A stretch of 64,000 nucleotides of DNA from Saxidomus purpurata (GCA_022818135.1 JAFMSR010000018.1:17160286-17224285), one strand, 5' to 3'. Shown: positions 1-11,360, counted from the stretch's first letter. The notes: a model not told the origin generated them from the sequence alone. Made by a program: numbers and translations.

Positions 1-2760
1 AAAAACAATGAAATTTACAACCAGCAAAACTCAGCAAAACTGGTTAGTAACGACATTCAATCATACCGTCTGCCATTCACTGGTGCCATAAAACAGAGTG
101 GACGTAGTTATATGGCACGCTGTACAGTCAACATCGTAAAACGTCGATATTGGTCATCTGCCACAGTTTCAAAATACAACTGTATGTACAGGACATATTT
201 TAAATCCTTATACTTCAAATCCTTTCCACAGGTTTACTGAATTGTCGTACTAAAAGTCAATAAATATGTCATCCGATACCGCATTCAACGTGACGCCAGT
301 GCGCAAATTCTATAACGTTTATGACGTCATTAATAACGATATTGTCTACCGCTAATTTCCTAAAACTGGATGGCTCATATGAATAGTAACTATACCAAAA
401 GGTATTCATTTCCTAAGCACGTACTAACTAGTATATCCCACAATGCATGTACGTCTTGACTTAAGATTTATTGTTAACTTTATTACACGAATTACGCAAA
501 TATATACCGTAAACTCCGTATTTAACGAACTTCACGGGACTATTTAAATTAGTTCGCTATATTCTGAGTATGTTACATGTATATCTAATTAGCAGTTTTA
601 TATAAAATAAATAAGGAGAAAAATCGGACCCAGAAAATTTGTGTCCGGAGTCAATATATACGGAGTTTTCTGAATTCAGCAAAAGGGACGGAATTATGGC
701 CATTTTTTGTAAATCCGTTAAATGTTTCTCTGCAGCTAGACTTCATATATTTTAACCACAAAACTGATAAATACAGCTCCATTTCACAGTCAGGATAGCT
801 ATAAAGTTATTGTTACAATCATGTCTTGCTAATACGCTCACATTATCCATTTCCTGAAAACACTAATGGGCTCACTCGACCGTGAATTTATTCCTGGTAG
901 TTCTTATACGCTATAAACTGATAAAAAAATCATATAAAAATTGGATATAACATTTATATTGTTGACACTTGCGTATACAAACAGAAACTTTATATGGGCT
1001 GTTTCTGGTTATTGGCGAACCTTTGTAATGACATATAAATCTAGTAAATCATGGGAATGAAATATAAAATGCACATCTAGTCAGTTTGCAGATTGGCTGT
1101 ACTCAATCGATTTTATGATATGACTGAATATCCTGAAAGTATCAATTGAAAGGATGGACAATTAGTGTGGGCTGTGAAATGAAAAAATGAACTGAAATTC
1201 TGTCCTCACTTGATAGTCGCTGTCAGTGTCGGCGGCGCCTATGACGTTTGTAAAGTTCTGCCGTACTACCTTAGAACTTCCAAATTCGAAATATTTTAAC
1301 AGTATCGTATATCAGTGGCAAATGATTCTGCCTTTGTGAGCAGTCCAGATCATAATCAGGCTACACAGGTGTAATGTGATTTACACCGTCCACTATTTAA
1401 ACAATAAATGTTCACTGGGCAACACTTAGACCAATTAATGGTACAACCCAAATGGAAGCAATGTCGTTTTTTTTAAATTGAGTGGTGTAGGGTTTAAATG
1501 GAAAAAAATGGTTTTATTTTGTTACTTACTTCAACCGTCTCAGACATTTTCCAAATGAAAACCACTAAAAAGGTTCAAGGTTAAAAAAAATGTAAATTTG
1601 AATGTGGGAAATCAGCCCCGGTTACACTTCGCCAAGGTCATTATTGACAACTGGGACGATTCTGTGGAGAGTAGTATTGCAGCTGAAATACTAGTAAAAT
1701 ATAGGAGTAATTGGTACAATGGAAAACATTGAAATACAGCAACGTAACTTTTCACAAGCAAAGGTTAGACACGATTGATCAAAGCAGCATTCTGAACAGT
1801 GATGAATCAGTACACCGAATCAGCATTATGTACAGTCTGCATATATGTATTGTTTCCATGAAAAATAGTCTTTCAATTTAATGACATGTTAGACATAGAG
1901 AGTGCATTTAGTCTTGTGTTTATAAAAGAATAAAGTGTATGTTTATTATAGTGCCACCTCTGTTTAGATGGTCATGTAATTCATTCGAAGCACATTTACC
2001 TACTAAATCCAGTCGTTTAATGTCAGGCACCAGGCTGGCATGCATATGGAACCTTCCACCAACCTGTAAGATCAGAAAAGATGCCTGCTTCGCCTTTCCG
2101 CTCCCAAGGCGGATGCCTAAACCAATAGGCCATTGGAAACGGTTAATGTTAATTAAATGATCTTCACTTATCACAACCAGGAAACAAATCTTTTACCTTT
2201 ACAAAATCGATTTCGAAAACAAATCTTCATTTGCATATCTTTGTTTTTTAACTACTGGTAGTTAAGGATATTCTAGTAAATTCTGGAAGCGATTGCCGGC
2301 TTATTCTAACAGAAAACAAAGCTGATCTTCCAGTTATATCCTCATCGTCTTATCGACAAGACATTTTATGGTATATTCTAATTGTTCTCATTTTGGTCGA
2401 GTGTGGTTTTATGGTCTGTGATATGATAGAGTAGGGCATTAAACTTGAATGTTATATAACATTGTTATTTATAATCATGTGCCCACTAATGATGCTGAAA
2501 TTTTGAATATTGAAGCAAACGATGGCAATATTTCACTACAAATGTCATATAGAAGATGACGATGAAGATTTGAGAGAATTAATAGCATCTGTTGTTTAGA
2601 AAACTTGCGGAGTTATCTCCAAGCAAACCCACCAACAAAAGCATGTATAGACAGCTTAAACAGTTAGCGCTGCAACTGAACAATGAATGGTTCTTTCAAT
2701 TAAAGATGAGTTTTCAGATTTTTCTTCGATAAATACAATTAAGGCATCCTTAGATTTCAT
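1..2760. other. No gene or classifiable repeat seen
   Basis: AT-rich sequence with short, stop-broken frames only. The one discrete motif I can point to is a full palindromic CRE, TGACGTCA, at 322-329. The overlapping short frames around 1920-2174 lie on both strands, have no recognisable domain, start or splice context, and read as chance ORFs. Most likely intergenic or intronic sequence of a neighbouring gene. Confidence 0.5.
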
Positions 2761-2869
2761 TGTAATTTTTGTTGTCGTCGTTTAAGTACCTGTCTTCATT
2801 CTTCGACTTTCATTCCAATGTAATTTTTGTTGTCGTAGTTTAAGTACCAGTCTTCATTCTTCGACTTTC
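2761..2869. repeat. 58-bp direct duplication
   Basis: Two adjacent copies with period 58 (starts at 2761 and 2819), each beginning TGTAATTTTTGTTGTCGT and ending TTCTTCGACTTTC. They differ at only a few positions, so the duplication is fairly recent. No coding role is visible. Confidence 0.8.
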
Positions 2870-3019
2870 TTTTCGTGACACTTTAAAACATTAATTTTAT
2901 TTTTCTAGATTTTCTTTGCTTAAAGTTAATATTATTCTCTAAATTGTCTTAATAACAGACAAGAAGTGCTGGTCTGTTGTCTTAGAAAAATGAACATTAC
3001 CGAAGTTTTGGCTAATAAT

Positions 3020-3195
3020 ATATGAATCACAGTTAATTTTTAGCTCGTCTGATTTTTGAAAAAATGACGAGCTATTGTCGTCACTTGATTGTCGTCGTCG
3101 TCGTTGTCGTCGGCGTTGGTTAAGTTTAGCGTTTAGGTCACTTACATGCAAACTATCAAAGCTATCACTTTGAAACTTGGACAACTTCTTCATCT
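3020..3195 (-). repeat. Bivalve-type modular repeat, terminal part
   Basis: Read on the minus strand, this has a module followed by a GAC-rich stretch and then a GACGAGCTAAAAA-type terminus (plus-strand 3040-3110, with a run of GTC trinucleotides at about 3087-3112). The same kind of ending closes the array at 58920-58999. A second copy of the module lies at 3452-3530. Both copies translate similarly on the minus strand (KFQSDSF.SL), but stops and the repeat context argue against a gene. Confidence 0.6.
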
Positions 3196-3451
3196 TATAC
3201 CCTTCTGCACACTGTACGCTTAAGATGCTGAGTATGACGTGTTTTGGGGGTAAAAAACATGAATTTTGTTGGATTTGGGTCGATTTTGAGAATTGGACAT
3301 AGCTTCTTCATTTTTTGTTAGATTGATTTCAAATTTTCACAAACAATTAATGGATAATGTACTTCAACATAATCAAATGGGTTTTTGAGCCATACATTTG
3401 AGGGAATAAGGGGAATATTTTAGTATTTTTGGACTTTGTCATTTTTAGTTA

Positions 3452-3530
3452 GTCTGTTTTTTTAAGTTTTGCCTTTAGGTCAATTACACGCAAACTATTA
3501 AAGCTATCACTTTGAAACTTGGAATACCTG
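3452..3530 (-). repeat. Second copy of the 3120-3190 module
   Basis: Diverged copy of 3118-3190, sharing GCAAACTAT.AAAGCTATCACTTTGAAACTTGG and its flanks. The copies lie about 330 bp apart in the same orientation, as expected for a degenerate tandem modular repeat. Confidence 0.6.
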
Positions 3531-3780
3531 TTCACTATCAAATGTACAATAGAACGAAGAAAGAGTTTTACAAGTAACATGACCCTGTCATGTATTTTGA
3601 CTGGATTATTGCCCCTTCTTAACTTAGAAAATTTCACACACACAATATTTTTGTAATAGTGAACATAATGCAACCAAACTTAGTTTATAGGAAGTATTTA
3701 TGAATATTCCTTAAGTGTGATGAACTCCGTTTAAGGACATTTGGAATACTTTGGATGTTATAGCGTACCTATTTTGTACT

Positions 3781-3838
3781 GTGGCGCAGGGTTAGTGCGT
3801 CTGCTTTGAGATCAAGAGGCTGAGTTCAACCCCGAAGC
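3781..3838 (+). repeat. tRNA-derived SINE head (degenerate)
   Basis: An A-box-like TGGCGCAGGGTTAGTGCG at 3782-3799 and a B-box-like GAGTTCAACCC at 3822-3832 have tRNA-type spacing. There is no intact cloverleaf, so this is a SINE remnant, not a tRNA gene. The downstream tail is AT-rich and its end could not be set. Confidence 0.6.
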
Positions 3839-4513
3839 AGCCAAAACCTTTTTCGTCATTTTTCTTTTTAGTTATCAAATTGAATACCATGAAAAATTAA
3901 GCCATTTTACAAATTGAAAACTGTATCTTAATTTTCCTTATTTTATCAAGCTGTACAGATACTTAAAAATACAAAAATTGACCGTGCTCATTTTTAAAAA
4001 GTTGAATATCTCAAAAAGTAGACGGTAAAACATTTTATTTTTCTTATATTTCAATTCATATACTACTTATAAAAAGGTTATAATCAATAGTGATGGCCCT
4101 ACTCCGAATCTTTTGCTACAGTGTGTATATGTACAGGTGATATGTCTCATGGCAAAATTAGGCAAATGATACCCTAGTTTTTGGCATTATTGCACATGTT
4201 TTGTTACACATGTTAGCTTGTAAATTATAATCATGTTTTGTAATTCTACATTGCTTCCATACTTTTTGAACTTGGAATTTTAAAAAATGTAAATAGACAC
4301 TTGCAAAAACACCTATTTTAACTTTTATGGTACTTTTAATATGGTCAGTATTTCTCAAGTGGGGTAGGGTAGCAAAAAATGGAATTAATTTTAATTAAAC
4401 GGTAAAAGTCTTTAAATTTTGCACACTAGTCGGTTAACAGATGTAGATCATATAAATATTAAATTTAATGTGTTTTGGAATAGTGTCCATTAGACCTCCA
4501 CTACCTTAATTGG

Positions 4514-4905
4514 ATTGTGTTTTGGGATTCATGGGATCAAGGTCACTTTTATTAAAAATAGGAAAACTGTAATATATTCAAGATCTTTAGTTACAGTTGA
4601 CATAATGTAACCAACTTTTGTTTGTTGTAAGTATTTAAGAAGATCTTTAATGGGGTTGTGTTTTGGAGCTCCTGGGGTCAAGGTCACTGTAACTAAAAAT
4701 AGAAAAACGGTATTGTATTCAATGTCTTTATTTACGACTGACATAATGTAACTAAATTATTAAGTGTGTAATACATATAAATAAAGACTTTATTGGGATT
4801 ATGTTTGGGGCTCAAGGTCAAAGATTTTTGTTCTAAAAATAGAAAATTGGGTAAATACAATGTCTTTAGTTGCAATTGTATTATTGTGACCAAACTTAGT
4901 GTCTA
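4514..4905. repeat. Tandem modules of 141-144 bp (three copies)
   Basis: Three diverged units start near 4515, 4656 and 4799. Each runs from a TTGTGTTTTGG-like start through TCAAGGTCA, a run of CTAAAAATAGAAAA, and then ATAATGTAACCAA. The TCAAGGTCA core recalls the nuclear-receptor-like modules at 25.6 and 51-52.9 kb, so this is probably a decayed relative of that repeat class. Confidence 0.65.
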
Positions 4906-4982
4906 GTATTTATTTATGTATATACTAGTATATGGTTTTTAATGGTCGCAAATATTTTTAACGGCGACGGCGTTAGTCGGAG

Positions 4983-5028
4983 CTGTTAGTAGTTTATGGG
5001 GCGGCAAACCGCCCCATATACTACAGCT
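4983..5028. repeat. 46-bp hairpin
   Basis: An inverted repeat with stem AGCTGT.AGTAGT.TATGGGGCGG around a CAAA loop, and the matching arm CCGCCCCATA.ACTACAGCT. GC-rich stems stand out in this AT-rich sequence. Flanking TCGCAAA motifs (about 4946 and 5068) recur in both orientations, suggesting a small transposable element whose ends I could not fix. Confidence 0.7.
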
Positions 5029-5039
5029 GTTAAAACTGT

Positions 5040-5970
5040 TTGCGATCATTTAACCGTATAAACGGTCGCAAACTTATATTAATCACTCTCGACACCTCAT
5101 TCCTGATGGTATCCATCGCCGTGAGGGTATGAGAGAAGAGAAGCCAGTTTCCCTTTTAACCCTTTTCTGACGCACATTGTGTTTAAATGCGATAATTAAA
5201 TTTGCGACTATATATACGTTATTTAATAGTCGCAAATTTAAACCACGTAACCAATCAGAAATAGTAATATAACCTTAAGCGCTCCGTTGCCAAAACATGT
5301 GTACAGAACATAAATTCCTGTGCAAAAATGGCATCTTGTTATTCTTAGGTGACGACACCATAAGGTTATGTTAAGGGCCTTTTCACGTTAACTTATCCAG
5401 TACATAGTCATTAGGGACATGATCTGCATGTTTGTAAATACAAGCATGTGATATACTACCGACGTATAAAATACAATTTAAACAATTAAAAAGCTGGAAA
5501 ACTGGGGTCTCTGTTACTAAAACTCAAGAATGATGTCGATTAGAAATGGTTTGTTTGAAATCTCGATTTACTTTAATTATTTTATTAGCACTTTTAATTC
5601 ACAGAAAAGACATTAACAATGGTTACAACTCTTATTAATATAGACATTTCCAATGGACACGCAAACATGAACATGAATATTTAATTGCACTGGCATCGAC
5701 AAAATAGAAAGCTGAGATATCACAATTATTTTTTTTTTTTCCATTTCTAAGCTTGTCATGAATATGATCAACATGTGAATTTAAAAAGTGTAGACAAATT
5801 TCTTGAAAAAGGCAATATTGCCGAAAATTTCAATTAAAGAGTTGTTTTAAATAGAAAAACAGTTACAATTATTTACACCAACTCTAATTAAAAAGTTAGG
5901 TTGTAATGCTAGGTATTATGACAGTGGTCATATGCGCAATCTCTACCCATAGTTATCGTTCTTTCTTTTC
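5040..5970. other. No gene recognised
   Basis: Holds short repeated TCGCAAAT/TCGCAAAC motifs on both sides of the 4983-5028 hairpin and a poly-T run near 5730. No credible coding frame or RNA gene seen. Confidence 0.4.
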
Positions 5971-5973
5971 CAA

Positions 5974-6030
5974 TCAGATAACTCTGGATAGAGTATGTAC
6001 GTAACCAAAAGGTTCTGGGCTCGAACACAA
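5974..6030 (+). repeat. Degenerate tRNA-derived SINE head
   Basis: The order is that of a tRNA head: AGATAACTCTGGATAGAGT (A-box/D-arm-like), then AACCAAAAGGTTCTGGGCTCGAACAC (B-box-like GGGCTCGAAC). Several tRNA-invariant bases are lost, so a functional tRNA is unlikely. Confidence 0.5.
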
Positions 6031-6437
6031 GTCTGTTTCATGATTTGGATCCTTGACTAGGAAATATATTATTGTAAATTGGTAATATTCGCGATGTTTG
6101 CGATATTTTCGCGAATTTCAATTTCGTTTATTTTAAAAAATGGCTATTTTTTCTGTAAAGCGATTTTGGATAGTGCCTCAAAAGTGATATAAGTCAGTTG
6201 ATAGAAATTTAGTATAAATAAATATAACTTTAAAGAAATGACAACGAAAACACTACCAGTAAATTAGTTAGCACACACACGCAGATGTTATTTGCGGTCG
6301 ATTATTTAAAATGTTGGCATATATGAACATTGTTTAAAAATATTCAATATATTTATTTCATATGATACATACTAGTAGATGACGTTAAGAGAAAATGTAT
6401 CATTCTACATGTCGCCATTTTTAATAATCTTGGTAAA

Positions 6438-6539
6438 GGTTATGAGTCTATATTACAGGAATAGCAAGATTTATTGCAAGGGAGCGTAAGCGAACCGCAG
6501 CAATAAGTTTGTCAATTCCTGTAATATGGACCTATAACC
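6438..6539. repeat. 102-bp long-stem hairpin
   Basis: Arms 6438-6470 and 6505-6539 are near-perfect inverted copies (GGTTATGAGTCTATATTACA and its reverse complement with few mismatches). The centre is GC-rich and itself palindromic (GGGAGCGTAAGCGAACCGC). The architecture resembles the hairpins at 19439, 20216 and 46655, but the sequence differs. Confidence 0.8.
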
Positions 6540-6883
6540 GGATTACAGTTTGTCCCGTCTAAAGACAATTTTTGCATTGAAATATTTTCAAAAATAAAAA
6601 TCAAGAAATGCTGTACAATTGTAAACTTATGTTAAGGTCAATATATAGTTTTGCGGACCCGGCACGTGATCTCTATCGACCAATCAGGATTAAGTATTTT
6701 AGATAGGTATTTGATATAACAAATGTAGTGGGTTTTTGACAGCGAGTGGTTTCTTAAAACATTTTATCAACAAATAAAATAAAGTGGCAATTAAACGTGC
6801 TTTATATGCTCTCCTTGTACAGCGTGATATTCACTGGGGATTGTAGAACCGTATTTACATCGAAACAGTAACATTGCATGCAT

Positions 6884-7032
6884 AATTAGATGAGATTGAC
6901 CTAAAATTGTCGGAGTCCATTGAAGGTTATAAATGGATTCTAACAGTGTTTTGACATATTTTAGATGCAAATTAAATAAGGAACAAAAAAAACAGATTGC
7001 CCTGAAAATTACCAAAGTCCACTGAAGATTAG
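6884..7032. repeat. Degenerate tandem repeat, left of the foldback insertion
   Basis: Units of roughly 90-100 bp begin GATTGACCTAAAATT and contain TGACATATTTTAGATGCAAATTA. The second unit is broken at AGATTAGTA by the inserted foldback element and resumes at 9738. Intact units on the far side share the same order of blocks. Confidence 0.65.
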
Positions 7033-7034
7033 TA

Positions 7035-8229
7035 CACCGGGGAGTATCACGTGATCTCAATAGTACACTGTCCACATAAAATGGCTGCAGAAATCGCCAC
7101 TTCGACCAAGAAATAAGGGGTAAACTCATTGTTATTGATATTTTAGGATATGCAGAATGGCGCAAAGTACCCGCATAATAAAAATAATTACTTACAACCT
7201 CTTCGTTTTTCCGAAGTTTTCTTGGTTTAGGCCTGAAACTCTTACAGATAATATTTTTTAAGTACATTGTCTGAACAAACATTTAATTTGCGTATTTCGG
7301 CGCTAAAAGCATATATAATGCACGATCGTCTATAAAATAATGATTTTATCTGTGAATGTATCCTTCGTGACAAGTTTCCAGTGTTTTTCGGTGTTTGAAA
7401 AAAAGTTATGGATTTTTTGCATAACGAGTACATTGTCTGAACAAAATAATATGAGTACATTGTCTGAACGCTTTTTTTTCAATGCATCTAATGACTCATC
7501 TATATTCATTTCTTTGTAGTTTGGGAGCATTTCGTTCCTGTTGTTGCCTGTTTGTCACGTTTTTTAGAGATTGGAAGGTAAGAGTCAAGAGTATTTTTTT
7601 TTATTTCTAGAAAATTCAATCCAATGTTCATGAACGATACATACTCTTGTAAAGAACTGAACATTTGTAAAATGTAAGATGTTTATTTTGAAAATAGTTC
7701 AATATCTAGTCTTCACCGTCAGTGATTCATATTCTAATTTAAGAAAGTGAAAAATTTAGTTTGTGTTGGTGCACTTGTTTGCAAAGTCTTTATGGATATA
7801 ACTGATACTACATAGGTATACAATACATGTTAGTCGTATTTTCTTTCAGAAGCGTCATAAGAAGCCATCGTTGTCGCTTCATCGCCAGAAGAAAACACGA
7901 GCGGAGCAAAATTCACTTCAACGATGCTCAAAAACAACCATTGCATCGCAGCTGAAAAGCGCAAAACGGAAAACATTTTTTCCCCAGTCAGGTGTCCAAT
8001 TATAGTAAGTCTACAAGAAAGCCACCAATATGTCTCCAATGAAATACCATTTCGTTCTCCACTTAATTACAAAGCATCGCCACCTAAAAACGTGCCAAGG
8101 AAATCTCCTAAGCACGAGTTCTTTTCAAACCATCTGACAGTGGTTTTTCTTTAAAACATCAAATCAATTGTAGAAGCTTTTCCGAACTTGGGAGATTAGA
8201 ATTAAATTGTGACACTGTTTTTGTCAGTG
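7035..8229. repeat. Left arm of the foldback element
   Basis: Inverted copy of 8548-9735. Subterminal 16-bp motifs of the type AGTACATTGTCTGAAC recur at about 7261, 7428 and 7454, with a diverged version near the tip. Such reiterated subterminal motifs are typical of transposase-binding regions in cut-and-paste elements; that role is inferred here. Confidence 0.75.
7520..8003 (+). pseudogene. Gene-like exon-intron-exon remnant in the left arm
   Basis: A GTAAGAG donor-like site follows GATTGGAAG at about 7579. A TTTTCTTTCAG acceptor-like site lies near 7849. Joining them gives a continuous frame with no stop, beginning FRSCCCLFVTFFRDWK and continuing into a Lys/Arg-rich stretch (KRHKKPSLSLHRQKKTRAEQ...). 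It runs to a second donor-like ATTATAGTAAGT near 8000. The mirror copy in the right arm (minus strand, about 8780-8935) preserves the same frame and has an ATG after the acceptor. I recognise no protein family. It may be a captured host gene fragment or a decayed element gene. Confidence 0.4.
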
Positions 8230-8450
8230 ATGTGAATTGTCTTGAAAACATTGGCGAATCATCAAGTCGTGAACGTGAAGCGGCAGATGTTAAAAGTGCG
8301 TTAAACAAAACACTTTAGACTCAGAAGGACTCTATAAAACTGGAGGAAGTAGACTTTCGTGATTTTGATTTCGAATGTGATGCTGTGAGTATTGAAGTAC
8401 ATCAAATCTTGAACACGGTGCGGTTAATGATGAAAGTGTTTCAAACGTAA
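8161..8450 (+). pseudogene. Acidic coding-like segment spanning the foldback loop
   Basis: From TGTAGAAGC at about 8170 a frame reads CRSFSELGRLELNCD, then a region rich in Asp/Glu/Ser (..VSDVNCLENIGESSSRE..). It meets one TAG near 8318 and then continues open (..KLEEVDFRDFDFECDAVS..). Composition and codon pattern look protein-coding with a single internal stop, suggesting a pseudogenised exon. Family not recognised. Confidence 0.35.
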
Positions 8451-8547
8451 CAGTGAAAATAATGTATAGAAGTTATATAAAAAAAGTCAACGAGTACTCT
8501 GTCACTAATAAAAATCCAAATTGCAGTGCACCGATGCAAGTCTAAAG

Positions 8548-9735
8548 CACCGACAAAAACAGTCACAATTTAATTCTAATCTCCCAAGTTCGGAAAAGCT
8601 TCTACAATTGATTTGATGTTTTAAAGAAAAACCACTGTCAGATGGTTTGAAAAGAACTCGTGCTTAGGAGATTTCCTTGGCACGTTTTCAGGTGGCGATG
8701 CTTTGTAATTAAGTGGAGAACGAAATGGTAATTTCATTGGAGACAATATTGGTGGCATTTCTTGTAGACTTACTATAATTGGACACCTGACTGGGGAAAA
8801 AATGTTTTCCGTTTTGCGCTTTTCAGCTGCGATGCAATGGTTGTTTTTGAGCATCGTTGAAGTGAATTTTGCTCCGCTCGTGTTTTCTTCTGGCGATGAA
8901 GCGACAACGATGGCTTCTTATGATGCATTCTGAAAGAAAATACGACTAACATGTATTGTATACCTATGTAGTATCAGTTATATCCATAAAGACTTTGCAA
9001 TACAAGTGCACCAACACAAACTAAATTTTTCACTTTCTTAAATTAGAATATGAATCCCTGACGGTGAAGACTAGATATTGAACTATTTTCAAAATAAACA
9101 TCTTACATTTTACAAAGTTCAGTTCTTTACAAGAGTAGTATCGTTCATGAACATTGGATTGAATTTTCTAGAAAAAAAAATACTCTTGACTCTTACCTTC
9201 CAATCTCTAAAAAACGTGACAAGCAGGCAACAGCAGGAACGAAATGCTCCCAAACTACAAAGAAATTAATATAGATGAGTCATTAGATGCATTGAAAAAA
9301 GCGTTCAGACAAGTACTCATATATTTTGTTCAGACAATGTACTCGTTATGAAAAAATCCATAACTTTTTTTCAAACACCGAAAAAACACTGGAAACTTGT
9401 CAGAAGGATACATTCACAGATAAAATCATTATTTTATAGAAGATCGTGCATTATATATGCTTTTAGCGCTGAAATACGCAAATTAAATGTTTGTTCAGAC
9501 AATGTACTTAAAAAATATTATCTGTTAGAGTTTCAGGCCTAAACCAAGAAAACTTCGGAAAAACGAAGAGTTTGTAAGTAATTATTTGTATTATGCGGGT
9601 ACTTTGCGCCTATTCTGCATATCCTAAAATATCAATAACAATGAGCTTACCCCTTATTTCTTGGTCGAAGTGGCGATTTCTGCAGCCATTTTGTGCAGAC
9701 AGTGTACTATTGATATCACGTGATACTCCCCGGTG
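8548..9735. repeat. Right arm of the foldback element
   Basis: Reverse complement of 7035-8229, ending CCCCGGTG followed by TA. It carries the mirror set of GTTCAGACAATGTACT-type motifs (about 9331, 9493 and a diverged copy at about 9697). Confidence 0.75.
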
Positions 9736-9737
9736 TA

Positions 9738-9965
9738 GTATATGTATTAAAAAAGTTGTTTGACATGTTTTATATGTAAGTTAGCAACAATAAAAAAGAT
9801 TGACCTAAAATTTCCGCTGAAGATTGAAAACTGCTTTCTAACAATTATTTTGGTATATTTATATGCAAGTTAGCAAAGTTAAAGGCGATTGCCATAAAAT
9901 TGCCAAACCCTACTGAGTTACATCAAAATCATGTTGGCATGTTTTATATGCAAATTAGCCAATTA
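9738..9965. repeat. Degenerate tandem repeat, right of the foldback insertion
   Basis: Continues the repeat interrupted at 7032. The rest of the broken unit (..GACATGTTTTATATGTAAGTTAGC) is followed by two further units that begin GATTGACCTAAAATT and GATTGCCATAAAATT, with spacing of about 90 bp. Confidence 0.65.
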
Positions 9966-10062
9966 TCCAAATATTAGCAGATGCCTTTAAAAAGGAAGTA
10001 GGTTGACCAACGAGATATACTTAGAATATTGGACAACCCAGCAAGTCAACGGATATTATTTA

Positions 10063-10195
10063 ATACTATTTACTTAGAAAGCAGGCAGCAGACGACATTT
10101 ATCGATTCGCGACTTTTCCCCAACATGATAATAGCGGGGAGATCCCTATCAGCTTCAGTAAGTGCTCGTTTTATGCCTAACAATACTGGTAAAAC
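10063..10195. repeat. Left copy of a 4-kb-spaced inverted repeat
   Basis: About 130 bp aligning with the reverse complement of 14303-14437. Shared blocks include ACTATTTACTT, GCAGACGACATTTATCGATT, AACATG, GCTTCA.TAAGTGCTCGTTT and CAATACTG. Could be TIRs of one 4.4-kb element, or two solitary copies of one repeat in opposite orientation. Confidence 0.65.
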
Positions 10196-10426
10196 GAGTT
10201 CCATATAACGGTCGGAATAATTTCAAGCTACTGTTACACTGACTTTCTCGTTTCGTGCCACCATAACTAAATTAAGCTCCATTCGCCGGAAGTAAGAAAT
10301 AAGTAGAAACGTATAATTATCTAAAATCCAAGATTTGGTTTTACTTTCTGAAACCTGCAGAAAATTTACATTCCTAAAAATATGGACTAATATCATCTAT
10401 CATTTTTTAAAAAAAGATTTTATCTT

Positions 10427-10475
10427 TTATTATTATTATTATTATTATTATTCATTAGTATAATTACTATATTAT

Positions 10476-10534
<59 letters not shown>
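10427..10534. repeat. (ATT)n microsatellite
   Basis: Two blocks of uninterrupted ATT trinucleotides separated by a short imperfect stretch at about 10452-10480. Confidence 0.95.
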
Positions 10535-11064
10535 GTAACTCATGTTCTATTGTTACTCTGGTTTGAAACACTTTCTTCTATGTTACTCGAACAGGGAGCA
10601 TGCAATTATCTATTCACTCATCTGAAATTAAAAAAAAAAATGTCTGCTTGAGGATCAGTGACGTATGTAATGACTGAAAGGCAGTTATATCATCACAGAC
10701 TTTTTTTCTTAAATCAATATTCTAGCCATGCTTCAACAAAATTGAGAACGACATAACTTAGTAGTAAAATACCCCGTTATCAGCTTAAACATTCGAAATC
10801 TAAAAAGAATAACAATAAAATAAACGTTATGAAAAAATATAGAGAATTATCAAAAAGCTGATATTCACGCGTTTCTGTTCCCTCTTTTTCGCTTGGTCTG
10901 GTTTAATTACTTTTTTCCAATTTAAGCTAGATTATAAATCATTTATTATAATACACTCACTAGTATCCGTTGGGATGTAATACAAAACAATAGGCACTTT
11001 CGTTTCAGCTAAATGTAAAATATACAACATCTGAAACGACAATGTGAATTCGTCCTTGCGTTCG

Positions 11065-11360
11065 TTGTGTCTACGCTATCATCCAGGTTACAGCAATGAA
11101 AAATGTATTCCCCTGTTCTGTCATATCACCTCTGTTTAAGGGCGATCCTGGAACGGCACGCTTTTCTTCTCTTCTGCTTGTACATGAAATACTTTTGTGG
11201 TGCATATTCTGCCATTTGCTCTGCTGGACAGCATCGGCAAGAATGATGATGTTTTCGGGGACATGTGGGCATTGAGTCTGTTGTGTCCCGTGCGTACCCT
11301 CACAATGACTTGTTTCATTACACTCATTCTGATCAATTTTTGCTTCACTGTATTTTTTAT
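11065..11360 (-). pseudogene. LINE reverse-transcriptase C-terminal relic
   Basis: On the minus strand a frame through 11136-11348 reads VIVRVRTGHNRLNAHM. This matches the RTGHNRLNAHM-type motif in the C-terminal region of many metazoan non-LTR retrotransposon ORF2 proteins. After this motif the conserved Cys/His part (SCG...EH.L..CP) is not kept in one frame, so the copy is frameshifted and short. It is a 5'-truncated, dead fragment. The overlapping longer minus-strand frame (11071-11364) is a shadow of the same relic. Confidence 0.5.

Larger units (their letters stand above)
7035..9735. mobile_element. 2.7-kb foldback (inverted-duplication) transposon-like element
   Basis: Two long arms (about 7035-8229 and 8548-9735, roughly 1.19 kb each) are inverted copies separated by a unique loop of about 318 bp. 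The termini are CACCGGGGAGTATCACGTGAT in inverted orientation, each abutted by TA, and the flanking tandem repeat can be closed across the element. This points to insertion of the whole unit with a TA duplication. The arms differ by scattered substitutions and small indels, for example around 8012-8030 versus 8745-8765. That argues against a recent assembly or library foldback artefact. No transposase domain was recognised, so it is probably non-autonomous. Confidence 0.75.

Noticed and set aside
7924..8154. Pair of similar 76-77 residue proteins on opposite strands (with 8621-8854)
   Set aside because: They are mirror copies in the foldback arms. The frame ignores a likely intron boundary and crosses a donor-like site, so it is not taken as a gene as such.
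10427..10534. Regulatory AT-rich element or origin
   Set aside because: It is a plain ATT microsatellite without further structure.
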